DNA of 64,000 bases. It comes from Owenia fusiformis (lineage: Eukaryota; Annelida; Polychaeta; Sabellida; Oweniidae). The position numbers and the translations under genes were made by a program. The stretch covers positions 40,271,366 through 40,335,365 of the forward strand of contig CAIIXF020000001.1 in NCBI GenBank assembly GCA_903813345.2, written 5' to 3'. Every line of letters begins with the position of its first letter. Position 1 is the stretch's first letter. The notes beneath the pieces are model-generated. The model searched no databases and had not been told where the DNA came from. It worked only from the letters and a program-made list of their open reading frames with translations. This document shows positions 23,305 to 36,200 of this stretch, in pieces.

Positions 23305-26300
23305 GGAATATCTCCTAGTATGTTTTTAAGTACTATGTCCTATTGGCCTAGATGTTAATGAAACTCCTGTATAAAGAATACTATTTACTACATATCATGC
23401 TCATTGATACATGACCCGAATGTACTGTATAGTAGGAGTTTAACTTACTGTATTACTTACATTGACAATCAGTTCAATGATTTTCACCACATGCTGAATA
23501 CAAAATCACTAAATCTGAGTCATCTTTCCCTGAAACATTTCGATACATGAATATGTGGTTATATGTTTTGCCAAGGGGTCATGTCACAATACTACATGCT
23601 AAACCATTTCAAGTTAATTCAAGGTGATTGTTTGGGATCTTTAATAGCCCCCTCCTATAATGACCCTCATCAACCCAGTAGTTAGATGTGATAGCTATAG
23701 ATGAAGATTTCTGTTTATATTAAAAGATGAGGATTCAAACTGTTAAAGATACCATTGCAAAGGAGAGACATAGTTACATTACTCTCCCTAACTATGGCTT
23801 CACCAATAACAGCTCTTCTTACTACCAAAGTTAAGTTATTGTGATGAAATATGTCATGACCATTTTATGTCCTTGTGAGCTGTATTTCATTATTTCCTAT
23901 TATTGAATCGGTGATTAGTATCAGGAGAAGGTAAAGGTCATTCATTACATTCTCTTTAAGAAAGGTATCATGGTAAAGGTTGATTTCAATATTTTTAATC
24001 CAATCATGCACATTACTGTATCCTTTCTGGAAGAATATATCATTGGATAATGGTGTTCATGCATGATATAAAATAATTATGTTCTAAAAGTTTGATGTGA
24101 TCAATATTTCAAAACTGCATGGCAGAAGTAGTTAAGAGTTAGGGGAAGACAACATCTGTCATCTTCCAATACTGACCGAGCTTATAGGGTTTTCATTTAC
24201 TTTTCAGATTTTCCCTCTAGAAACGAATTTTGGAAATTTCATCCTACTAGAATGCAGAATTGAATCATCTCATTGCTATGCTGTGCAGTAATCCCTTATC
24301 AGAAAATCTGCATTTCATAGTGTTCACACTCTAGTGTTAAAGTAGCTAACACAGGGATATCAAAGGCTGTTTATAAACACCTAGGTTCAATAAAGTAACT
24401 TCATCCTTGTTATCAATTATCTATCTAAACAACAATATGTACATCATCATCAGAGAGACATACTCTTTCATGTATGCTCCTCAGGGCTCTCTTCATGAGT
24501 TAGATGGGCACATGAGACCTTACCCTTTACAAGAGCTGACAATTTTGACTACACTCTTTATTAAAATATTTCTTTGATCTTACCTTTTTCAATTCAGAAT
24601 ATACCATTTTATCTCTGCCCAACATTTTCTTCCGATAAGTAGTAGCTTACAGATTTTATATTGAATTCAAAATCATATAAAGCGCCATCAAAAATATGCT
24701 TGATTTCATTAAGATCTTAAGAGTCAGCATTTGCAAATTTATCAGCCTTTTTCAGAGTATGTAAGACCTGATGATTTGGACAGGGTAATGAGGCCTTAAG
24801 AAGTTAAGATCCATGTCCCAAAATGCTCCTTTAGAACTCTAGTGTGTGTATGTAAAGATATGACCATTGATGAAATGTTTGAGGAAATAGACCCTAGAGG
24901 ATATTAATCTATCAATTGATCAGAGGATTAAAGAAATATAAATCAATATTTTCTAGTAACAATGTGAATTGTGCTATTAAGTGGTTACAATAGTTTGCAA
25001 TATGGTATTCTCCACATATTTTTAAGTTAGTTCATTTAGGTTCTCAAGAGTCGTGTGCGGCCATTGGAAGGTATTTACTACATTTAAGCTTTATAATTGA
25101 ATACATTCAAACATTTGAAAGTGTTTTGAAGTAAAGATTTTAAGGACAGCTAAATATCTGTTTGTAGACCTTTGGGTCATCTTTACATCTTACAAAAATT
25201 TGAAATTGAATATCAAGCAATTTTGATAAAAATGATGTATTCTAAACTGTATGTACCTTAGGTTATTAAAGTAAAAGTTATCTTTTATACAGTCTGGTGC
25301 ATCTATGAGTGTATGAGCACTGATATAACGCAACAGGCTGCATTTAACCACATCAGCATGCAGTGCATTGTTAGAATTAATGCAGCTGATATTGATGGTA
25401 TTGGGTTACCCAGAAAAGTGAGTTGAATATTCATTGTGAATGATTGATCTTTTTGCTTCTAGAATAACACATGATCTTAAATATCAAAGAAGGCTTGGTT
25501 AGAAATGCGTATTACTTGTTATTGAAGCATAACAATATGATTGCAGAACAATACTATTGCATTATTGTATCTTGGATTTTCAATATATGAGATTCTTTTA
25601 TTTCACGAAAGCCAAACTTGAGAGTGAGAATGAGACATCATTTTACCATTTGATGCCTTTTCTGTCAATTGCCTTGCGTTTCACAAGCTCATCTATTAAA
25701 TGATAACCAACGAAGCATGAGTTGCAACATGGGAAAACATTTTATAGTAATTAAGTTTAAATAGACCTCTCTAGGGTTTGATGTCATATTGGGAGACTAT
25801 TTATTGGTGGCAATAATCGAAGGTCATGCAAGGCTGAGTAATTACAGTCTTGCTATAGAAGCTAGGAGTTAACTAATGGGCTGGCTATCTCAGTACAACA
25901 AAAGGAGCTTATTTCCAGTGAACAACCTCAAGAATCAATAGTTCATGACCTCATGAATAAATACAATAGAGCTTGTTTTTTAGACCATCTACATGTCTTA
26001 CAATTCTTAGTTAATGTTAATTGACTACAACACAAACTCGTTTATTACTTAGATTTTCAATCATAAAAACTTCATACTTTGGAGATTTAAGTTGATAACA
26101 TTGAAATGACATGATATGAATCAGTTTTGATTTGGATGAGATCTTTACCTCAGTATTATATTTATACAGTGAAGTAAGTGTCAACTTGAATTTGTATTGG
26201 ACTTTAATTTATTGGACGCCCCCACAAATTGTAAAAATGCCCTTTTATGGGAATTAGTCATCCTAATAATGTACTATAGTACTCAATTGACAAAACAATA

Positions 26301-26829
26301 TTAGAGGTTTTTTCACAGTGGTTTAGGAAGCCATTAGGGAAATCAAATCTATAGAATAGTAAAGCTTCTTTATTCATATCTGTGCTTCAATATTTCATAG
26401 TATTAAACATTTTCAACCTCTTTAGGACATGACAAAACCAGGTCAGATTTGTTTTCTAATTTTCAAATCTGAACACAATTTTGACTTATTATTGTTTAGA
26501 ATCACATTCAGTTAATACATTCAGTCATTACTAAAACTCAAACATCATAGCCCTGTTGGGTTGCCCCATATTTTTTATCAACTGGTTAATTACATGAACA
26601 GATAACAGTCATGTACATGTATCGAGCGTGTGTTTGGAGAACTATTAAATATTATGACCTCAGCGGGCTACCACTTTTGTTATAGTGATAATATCTTAAT
26701 TGACATAATTGTATTTTATGTAGGAAGGTAAAGTGCAATATAATATGTTAATAATTAGATCATTTTTTACAAAATTAGTATGATTAGATATAGTGTGCAA
26801 CTTTGATGTTCTCCTGTAATCATCAAAAC

Positions 26830-26957
26830 CAACACTTTGATGCCCTCACATAATATTGTCAAATCTAGCACTTTGATGCCCTTGTGTTATTGTCAATTCT
26901 AGCACTTTGATGCCCTCACATAATATTGTCAAATCTAGCACTTTGATGCCCTCATGT
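26830..26957. repeat. Tandem repeat, unit ACTTTGATGCCCTCACATAA
   Basis: Four copies of CTAGCACTTTGATGCCCTC with the spacer ACATAATATTGTCAAAT lie about 300 bp upstream of the L1-like gene's first coding exon. Confidence 0.7.
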
Positions 26958-27241
26958 TCCAACGCTTTGGGTTCCAGGAACACAAATTCCCTATGAAGAT
27001 TATCAACAGATATATAAATGTTTATGGTGAATATGGCATGATGATACTTCAATTAATCAAGAGAAGCAACACAGAAAGTGAAGAAGAAATCAATGTTAGG
27101 TCCCATAAGCCCCATAAAAAAGATAAAACAAAAATAGTTTGATATTTTTATGATCCAGAACTGTTGAATTTAACATTTTTTCTTCATGTTGAATTTGTAA
27201 GTCCATGTATAAATATTTGAATTCACTTTGTTATTTTCCAG

Positions 27242-30200
27242 AAGCAGAGGTGAATATAGTATAAAGTTTGATTGGAGATTGGTGACATATCTCAAAGATG
27301 GGCTGCAACTTATGTAATACACCTGTGCAGTTTGCCACACTTTTCCTTGCTCTACTTGTATTAGCACAGACTCAAGACAGTAAGTACAATTCTATATCAT
27401 CTCATTTTGCCTTGCATCAAGTCTGCCTGCCCTACCCCCTATATATATCTTTACACATTCAATCTACAATTATACTGTTTGATAGACTACTCATATGATA
27501 CAGAAATCCCCAGACATTATCATACCCTGTGCTGTGCTTGTATTGTACCACTGACTATAGTTTTTCATCCACCCATTGTTAAAGAATTTGCAACTGCTTT
27601 CATATTGATGAAAATAGAGTTTGTTGAAAAAATAGCATGTTGTCTGCAGTGAAACCCATACCTATTCTATCTTAACTGTACGGTACATAGTCTTGCCCCC
27701 CCCCAATCTCACCTCACATCACTTGTTGAGAGATGTGTAGTGGGGGAGCTCCCAAGCCGTCACAATTGGGCTTATAGCTAGACTACAGTACATTGCCATC
27801 AGTTCAGAGAGTGGGTGTGTGTATCTCATTCAAATTCAAATCTGCGCTTGCTTTTAAAAACTGAATAAATTACACTAGCTATGTCTAGTCATTGGTAAAC
27901 ATGTTGAATGTTCAACTGTGTTTTTAGAGTAAACTTTTGAATTCAGGTTGCATATATCAACTGATATAAAAACTTCATAGCCAGGACACTTGGAAGTGGT
28001 GTATTTATTCAATGTTTTAAGTACATATTACAATCTGAAAATCAATAAAAAAGACATACTGAGCATGCTAGTTGTAATATCACTGTGTACTTAAAAAGTA
28101 CGTTGTCTTCAAACACTTGAGCATTATAATTGAGTTGAACAAGAATAATATGAAATGAGAGACTTGAAGGTTATATTAACCTTGATGTCTAGATTTGCAT
28201 AGATCCACATCATGCATTAACTAACGCATATTAGAAATGAAATGATTGATTATCATAGATTACCACTCTACTTGATGCATACAGTTACTGTAAATGTGGA
28301 AGTACAAATAATTTTAGTATATTCAAGGGTAATGTCTGAGTCTCTTTGCAAGCATGCCACATTCTGACAAATCATGTGGGAGTTTAGTTTCAGTTGCGAG
28401 GTTATCATGAATTATTGAAATCAACAATAGTGTGTATATTTCAGTTTTGCTCCATATGGGCAATAGTCCCAAGTACCCTGTGTGACCATGTTTACTGCCC
28501 ATGGGCATATGCATAAGCACTAACCAAAGGCCCGTTATGCCTGAGTCACATTTGCTACTATTCACAGGCTTTTGCCCAGCTGATTGAGTATTTTCTCCAA
28601 AATTATATTCATTTTTAACAAATTACTCAATCGGCCGATGAATGGAGCAAGTATCAAAGACATATATTCCCAAATGGGGCTTCCTATTTTATGGGCAAAT
28701 AAACAGCATGAGTGTCATATTATATGAATGAATTATAAAGCATGCACAATGCTAATATGTATTTTGATTTGTTCCAGCAGTAGATCCAAGTCGTAAGTCT
28801 AGTTATTATTAGAGTGATTGCATGTTGTTGTTTGTTTGGTTTCATTTTAGTAGAATATTCACAATTTGTTAAATCTAGTTTCGTTTGTCACTTATTAGTG
28901 ATTTTGTTAATACATGTTTGTTTTTAGAGCTATCAGGTTTAGATAACTGATTGTATTATACTGCACTGTCATTCATGTACATTATGAATACACTTTTCCA
29001 TATGTTATTGCACAATGGTCTCCCAATTTCTTATTTTTGCCGTTCTACTGACGAAATGAAGCAGTGAAATGGACTCTAATTGAACTGTCTTGTATTATAT
29101 AATACTGAACCACACTGTATTGTACTGTCCTATAATGTCCCATACTTTACTGTAATGTTGGCATACTTAATCTACTATAGATGTTCTTATCAATGCACCA
29201 TCTTTCTCAACTTCTCACTGTTTTATTAGTTATTTTAGTGGAGTTTGAAGCATTTAATACAAATGTGCATGTTTAGAGAAGTGGTAGGGAAGTGGAGGAG
29301 TTAAGCTTTATATCTACTTTTCTGATTGCTTATTTCATTGTTAAGAATTGCAATGAAAAGAGAAAATATCGTTAGAAATGGCAAGAATGCACTTAAATTA
29401 AATATAAAATCCTACAACCCTTTAGAACTACAATATTAAGTAATGGCAGCATTTGTAAAACAGATACCCTTACTAAAGTCAATAGAAAGATGGTTCTTTA
29501 TAAGAGATTGAGGAGATCATTTGATTGGATAATAAATTGATTGTTATTCAATCGATGAACCATCAAATGATTTATTGTTGACTAGGTTTGTTTTTGTGAC
29601 AAATAAACTGCACTTGTTTTTTTCATTATATTGAATCTCTAACCAGCACATTATTGTCTAAATCCTGTTTCACGAGTGAGTTTTAACATTTCAACCTTCT
29701 TTTATATATCACTCTGTTTTAGTTTTATATGTATGTAGCAGTCATACTCGTAGTGATTCACATTGTGGTGGTTTGTGGGCACCTTTACTAAAATGTGTCA
29801 TTCTATAAATATTCATAAGATGTTAACAATACAATGAGAAATATCCTGTAACAGCACTGTGGTTTAAAAGCTTAATGATCTACATCATATTTAAATGTTT
29901 TCCTGGCCACCGCTTGAACTGATTAAAATTGGCTAATACAAGTATAGTGTATATAAAGGCAAGTGGAAAATATCAAAAAAAATAAAATCTTGCAATGACC
30001 AAGCATGAACACTTTTCTCCAATTGTGAAAATAATTGAAAAAAGCTTGAATGGCTTAAAAGCCTTTGATAGTTCTGGTTCAAGTTTCTGCTTATTTTTCA
30101 GAGATTTTTGTTTTCCTGGCTTGGTCGGAATTCTATTTTTCATGAAATTTATTTACTTTAAGACCCTGTTCTAACTGTTTGCTTAACATTATCATGGGAC

Positions 30201-33200
30201 ATTGAAATCACCCCCTTGTTCAAGTGGTGTAGGAGTTCAAACACGACACTCAATTAATTCCAAAGCATTATTTCCACTAATAAAATTCATGAACTATTAT
30301 TTAATCTCACATCAGAAATTCATCAAAAAGCCTAACAACGTTTCAGCTTTCTAACATTAAGTAAAAAATATTTTCTTTTTTCAGTCCGAAGACCTCCAAG
30401 CATTGAAGTGCAGCCAACTGAAAAATGGGGACAGAAACACATATACACGTATAGTCAAAATCTCCAAATAGAACTGCCTTGTTCTGCATCTGGAACGCCA
30501 AAACCAGAGTAAGTACATGTAAATGAACATGTAGTTTCCTGAAAATTCAATTTACTACATGCTCGTATTAATGTACTAAATATACATACTGATGAATTCA
30601 GATCCAAATTTAGCAGAGACGCATTAATTGAATTTTTAGCATAAACTTTTGTGCAGTGATTAGAGTGCATTGTAATAGAGTTTCGGGGACGGCTTATTCT
30701 AAGTTCCATCATTTAAATGATTTGATCATTTCAGGTATATATGGAAGAAGGATGGTGTAGAGATTGCAAGGTTGAAGGATGATGGAAAGTATTTAGTAAC
30801 GCAGTTGAGAGAAAATAATGGACGTTACCAGTGTTTTGCGGAGAATCTTTATGGGACAGCTCTTTCTGATAGTATTGAGTTAGTTGTTGCAGGTAAGTTT
30901 TGCATTAATGCTATGTTGTATTCTATGTTGTAGTAAGGTACAATGATCACAACAACAGCATCCTCCGATCACAGGGCTTCACAATCCAGAATATATTCTT
31001 TCTTTTTACCCCCTGCAATAAGCAGTTAGCATTTCCCCGATTAAGAACTCGCAATCTGATTGGCAGAAATCATGTATAAGTCATTGCGCATAATTAGATC
31101 ATGTGATTCAGTTTAATCGGGCACTTCCAAATTGGTTATAGCAGGGGGAAGAAGGAGGTACAGGTTCTGGATACCTGCTTAGGAGGATGCAACAACAGTA
31201 AAGCAAATTAATGCTACCTCACTGACAGCACTGTGCAATCTTTCAAATTAATGTTTAACAGAAACTATGATTTTAAGTTCATCTTCATCAAATGAACCAT
31301 TTTAGTGATCTTTTGACTTTATAAGAGTAGATCACTGGACACTCACTGGCCCTATGAATCAGTAGTATTTAAACAAGCATCCATCCTTTGGTCATATTAG
31401 GCAAAAACTCCTCCCCAAGTTTCATGTTAATAGTATCATTAAAATTATACGTATCTTAGATAGCAATTTTATCCTATTTATGTTTCAGATATTGGCCCTT
31501 TCTCCGATGATCAGACAATTAGAAAGACAGTAAAAGAAGGTGAACCCTTGAAGTTACATTGCAATGGTCTGCCTGCTAGTGTACCTGATCCCAAAATAAC
31601 ATGGGCTGTATCTAAGGAAAGGGGAGATACATCTCCTATTACAATCCAAGTTGATAATCGCCTTTCTATTGATGATGAAGGTAAGTTCTTAATAACCATT
31701 TAAAACAGCCTTGATTCATCTACCACTCTTCAATTTAGAGGTAATGTTTCAATCGATTCGCCTAGAAATACATATCATTCATTTTACATTCAATGCTTTG
31801 TGAGAAGAAAAGCTATATACTTATTATTGAAATGGTCTTGATGAAAACCATATAAAATAAGTGAAGTCTAAGGGTTTTTATGTTATCTGCTTTCAGAGTT
31901 TGGCACATCAGCGCTGGATCGTTGATGTATTTGACATTTTGTCATGTTGATGCTTTTTTATTTTCTTAATATAGGAGCCCTCCACTTTGCTTACACCACA
32001 ATGAGTGATAATAAATTCAATGATCAGATGGAACGAGGTCTGTATACATGTAATGCCTACAATGGCTTCCTGTTGGCATCGTACGGAGGGAGCTTCCACG
32101 AGTTGACAGTCAATATAAATGCTGCTGCAGTTGACACACCAGCAAAAATGGAATGGAGCACTCCAAGTCCTGTTACGGCACTTGTCACGAAGGAATTGGT
32201 TATCAAGTGTATTTGCATTGGCAAGTAAGTTGTAAATTTATTCATCATTGTTACACTGGTAAATCCTTAATTCCTCATAAGTCAAAACAAAGTAGGATGT
32301 CCAGGGATGAGGCATTTTAGTATTGATTAAATAACAATTCGTAATCTTTAAAACATAACTTTGATGTACATTTTAAAATAGGTTTTAATTTCGTAAGAAA
32401 GCTTGACCTATGGTATCAATTATAATGCTTAGACAATATTAATTGAAGTTTTGCACAAAGCCCTTGTCTACCCTCATGTGGCTGTGTAATACAATGTAAT
32501 ACTTTGCAACCAAGTGAACTTTGATAATAAAATCTTTCATCCTTGCAGGCCGTCACCATCCGTGTCATGGGAGAGAGTTGGTAGCAGATTGCCTGGAGCA
32601 CCAAGGCAGCTGGTAAGAGATAGTGGCAGGGAACTTGTGATTAGCCCAGTACAAGATGATGATGAGGGAGAGTATAGGTGCAGATGCACTAATGGTGTCA
32701 ATGGCGGTAGTGCCCAGGAGAGAACAATAATGGTCAATGTTGAATGTAAGTAACAACCGTCATTTGCAAAGAATGTAAACATGGGAAAATCATGAGGAAA
32801 ATCAGATTGATATTAGAAATAAGTGACTTTGTATTTTTTAAAAGTCTTTCGTTAGAAAGACTACAATGACTCTGTTAATAGGTACAGATTGGAAAAGCTA
32901 TTAAGAAATGACTGAAATTAAGAAAAACAATGCATATAATTATTATATCAACATTTATCAAACAGTATTATCAATGGGAGGGGGCTCACAAAATTAACTC
33001 AAATAATAAGAGTTGGTAATGCTACTTTGAACTATTGAAATGCACCCATAAAATGTATAGTAATACTAATAATTCCTTCAATACCAATTTACAGGAAAGT
33101 ATTATGCAAATAATATAGTTCAAAACAAATTTCTTCGATGAATTTGTGCCTGGAATTTTTGTTCAATTCTTCTTTTGTCTATTTTAGCTGCAGCACAATG

Positions 33201-36200
33201 GGTAATTCAGCCTTTGAATAAGAATGCTACAGAAGCAAAGGCAGCAAGTTTCATATGTAGGGGAAGTGGGGAACCTGTCCCTACCATTCAGTGGCTTAAG
33301 AATGGACAGCCAATTGAAGGTATGATACAGTTCCAATAACTGATTATAAATGTCAGTCTATGTCATTTGTAGTTTATGAAAATACAAAATGGCCATTCAA
33401 AAGATTGAATATTATAATCTGCAAAATTTTCATAATTACACACCTAAGATAAAACTTAAATCCCAGGAGCTGCTCATTTAGAATTAAATTTTTTAATGAG
33501 AGGCTTTCATGAACTTGGATTTTATTTCAGCTATTAACGACAAGAGAGTAACTGTATCCCCAGATGGAACAAACCTGACAATAGCAGACCTTAAAAAAGC
33601 CACAGACTTGATGGTTGTCCAATGTAACATCTCAAACATCCATGGATACGCATTCGGGGATGCATATCTCAATGTTCTTGGTAAGTCCATTATCTGTATA
33701 ACATATGGTGGATACGCATAATTCTACACTAAGTATGTTCAACTTTCCCATAATAGACTATTGTATTGGAACTAGATGTGGAACTAGAGTGCTGTTACAG
33801 TTAATGTTGCTATTGCAATATTGTAGTTACCAGAGCAACTTTTGATAAAAAAAACTGAAAGTGTTAGACTGTAGACATTGACTCACACAAACAATTTAGT
33901 GCAGTCAGAATGAGGGTTTGAGCGTGCGTTCAGAGGGATTTTATGGGACATATTTTTTTATGTTGCTTGTATGATTTTACATAATTTTATGGATTATTAG
34001 ATCTTAGTTTTTCAGCTTTTAGATTTTGTGGCCATTTTACCCCCCATGGGCTATAATTTGGACCCCTACTATAAAATTGGGCTAGAACTCCAAAAATACT
34101 CAGTAGAATGTTTCCAAATTGCTATGGTATATTGGTATAGGCTAACTAAATATATGATAACAATTTCAAGTCACATGGTTAAGTGGTTGCCATGTTAATG
34201 GATAAAACATACCCTTCGGGTGTCAATTTTCAGGCCAATTTTTCAGGAATGAAAGAGTCATTTCGTGCATATTTTGTCACCAGTCTGTTAGGAAGGGTTA
34301 AAATGTGAATAGAAAACTTTTGTAATGTGTCAGCAACAATCTTATGTAAAGATCAGTCCACAGAATCTCAGATTTTGGCCTTATATGGGTCCATGATTTA
34401 TACAGGGGCCTGTTTCACAGATTTGAACCCCCACATTGGATGGATGCTATAACTTTTGAAATAAGGGAAATACAGTTCTCATTTTTTCAGATCTTCATAA
34501 ATGACTGGTTTTAAGTGTTGTATTATACTTTGGGCGCTGGCATATGATTGGTTGCCATGGTAACCTGGGTTTTAGGGAAATTCTGACCCCCACATTGGAT
34601 GGATGCTATAACTTTCGAAATAAGGGTGATACATGTCTCATTTTTTCAGATCTTAGACAATGATTGATTTTAAGTATACAATCAGACTTTGGGAGCTGAA
34701 ACTTGATTGGTTACCATGGTAACTAGGGTTTTATTGAAATTTCTCCACAATTGATAAATGTTATAACTTTTAAATTCAAGCAGATACAGATATCAGCTTT
34801 TCAGAACTTAAAAAATAATACGACTTGTGTATTTTGTCAGACTTTGGAGGTTACAATTTACTTGGTTACCATGGTAACCATGTTTCATTGTCATGGAAAC
34901 TTCATTTTTGATTTCAGATTTACCTTCATTTGAGAATGGTCAATACACAACTTTGAACACAAAATTGCTCAAAATTATCATTTTACTCCTAATTTAGCAT
35001 TTTTACATGTATATCTGACAGTATTGCCTCATTCCATTCTACTAGTTCTCACACATATTCTACTAAGTTGTTTTTACTCATCATTTTAGCTATATTTGAC
35101 CATTCTGGTATTAAGAATTCCTCGGGGAATTCATAGTTCATTCATGCAGTGTTTGGCTTGGTAGAGCTGGGTTTAGGCTGGTGGGAATGTTTCCATACAC
35201 AGGTTTGATTATTCACCCTCTTCAAATATGAAAGAGTTGAAATGTCAACACCTTCATAAGTGAGGGCAGCACTGCTCTGTTTTTGAGAATACTAGTATCT
35301 CATGTGAAACAGCTCATCATAGTGGCAGTTATTTTTGTAATTCAGCTGTACTTTTGCAGGTGAACAATTTAACTTTGGATTTTATGGTCTCAGGAATTTC
35401 TATATTGTTTCCTATTGAAGAAAACAACTTTAAGAATTGTTTGTCTTCAGTTTCAGTAGATTTATTTTTCTTTTGTTCAGATCCAGTAACGCGCGCATTG
35501 AAGGCTAATATAGCTTCACACAGTACGTCGTCCTAAGTTTGCAGCTACAGGGGTTTGGTTGGGCTTCTGACATCTAAAGGGACAGAGTTCACATAAGTTG
35601 GGGTTCTTAATGTTGTCTTCTTCATAATAGGAAACAATATAGAAATTCTTGACACAATAAAATCCAAAGTTGGAATTGTTCACCTGCAAAAGTACAGCAG
35701 AATTACAAAAATACATTTTTTAACTGACATCAATAGTTATAGGATATCCTATGATTTTGAGGAATACCATTTTTATCTACGAGGTGATATTGATATCTGC
35801 ACGAGAGAGCGAAGCGAACGAGTGCATATATCAATATCACCGAGTAGATTAAAATGATATTCTGAAAAAAATCATAGGATGTTCTTATTATCCTACACTT
35901 TCAAGGAGTGTACTAAATGTATAATATCATTGCAAAATGAATTTCATGCAAAACAGAGTCAATTTGGCGGGAAATCAACAAGCGGAGTATATCGTCACAA
36001 TATCCTCCGCATATTGGGTTTTCCGGAGTATATCGTCACGATATCCTCCGCCCGGAGTATATCGTAACGATATCCTCCGCCCGGAGTATATCGTAACGAT
36101 ATCCTCCGGATATGCATTTTGCCCATAAATATCAAATTTATTTTTTAATGTTATTATACATTTAGTACACTAAGTGTAGGATAAATTATGATATGAGCTG

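Larger units (their letters stand above)
20801..27241. other. Intergenic or first-intron DNA; one MITE and short tandem repeats
   Basis: No exon could be supported. Because the first coding exon of the L1-like gene begins after an apparent acceptor at 27239-27241, an untranslated first exon probably lies in or beyond this stretch. A G13 run lies near 22590. A MITE at 23029 and a tandem repeat at 26830 are listed separately. Confidence 0.5.

Noticed and set aside
35937-36128. Shared open frame present in both ATATCGT MITE copies
   Set aside because: Composed of translated palindromes (EYIVTISS repeats) with no protein-like features; conservation reflects recent DNA transposition.
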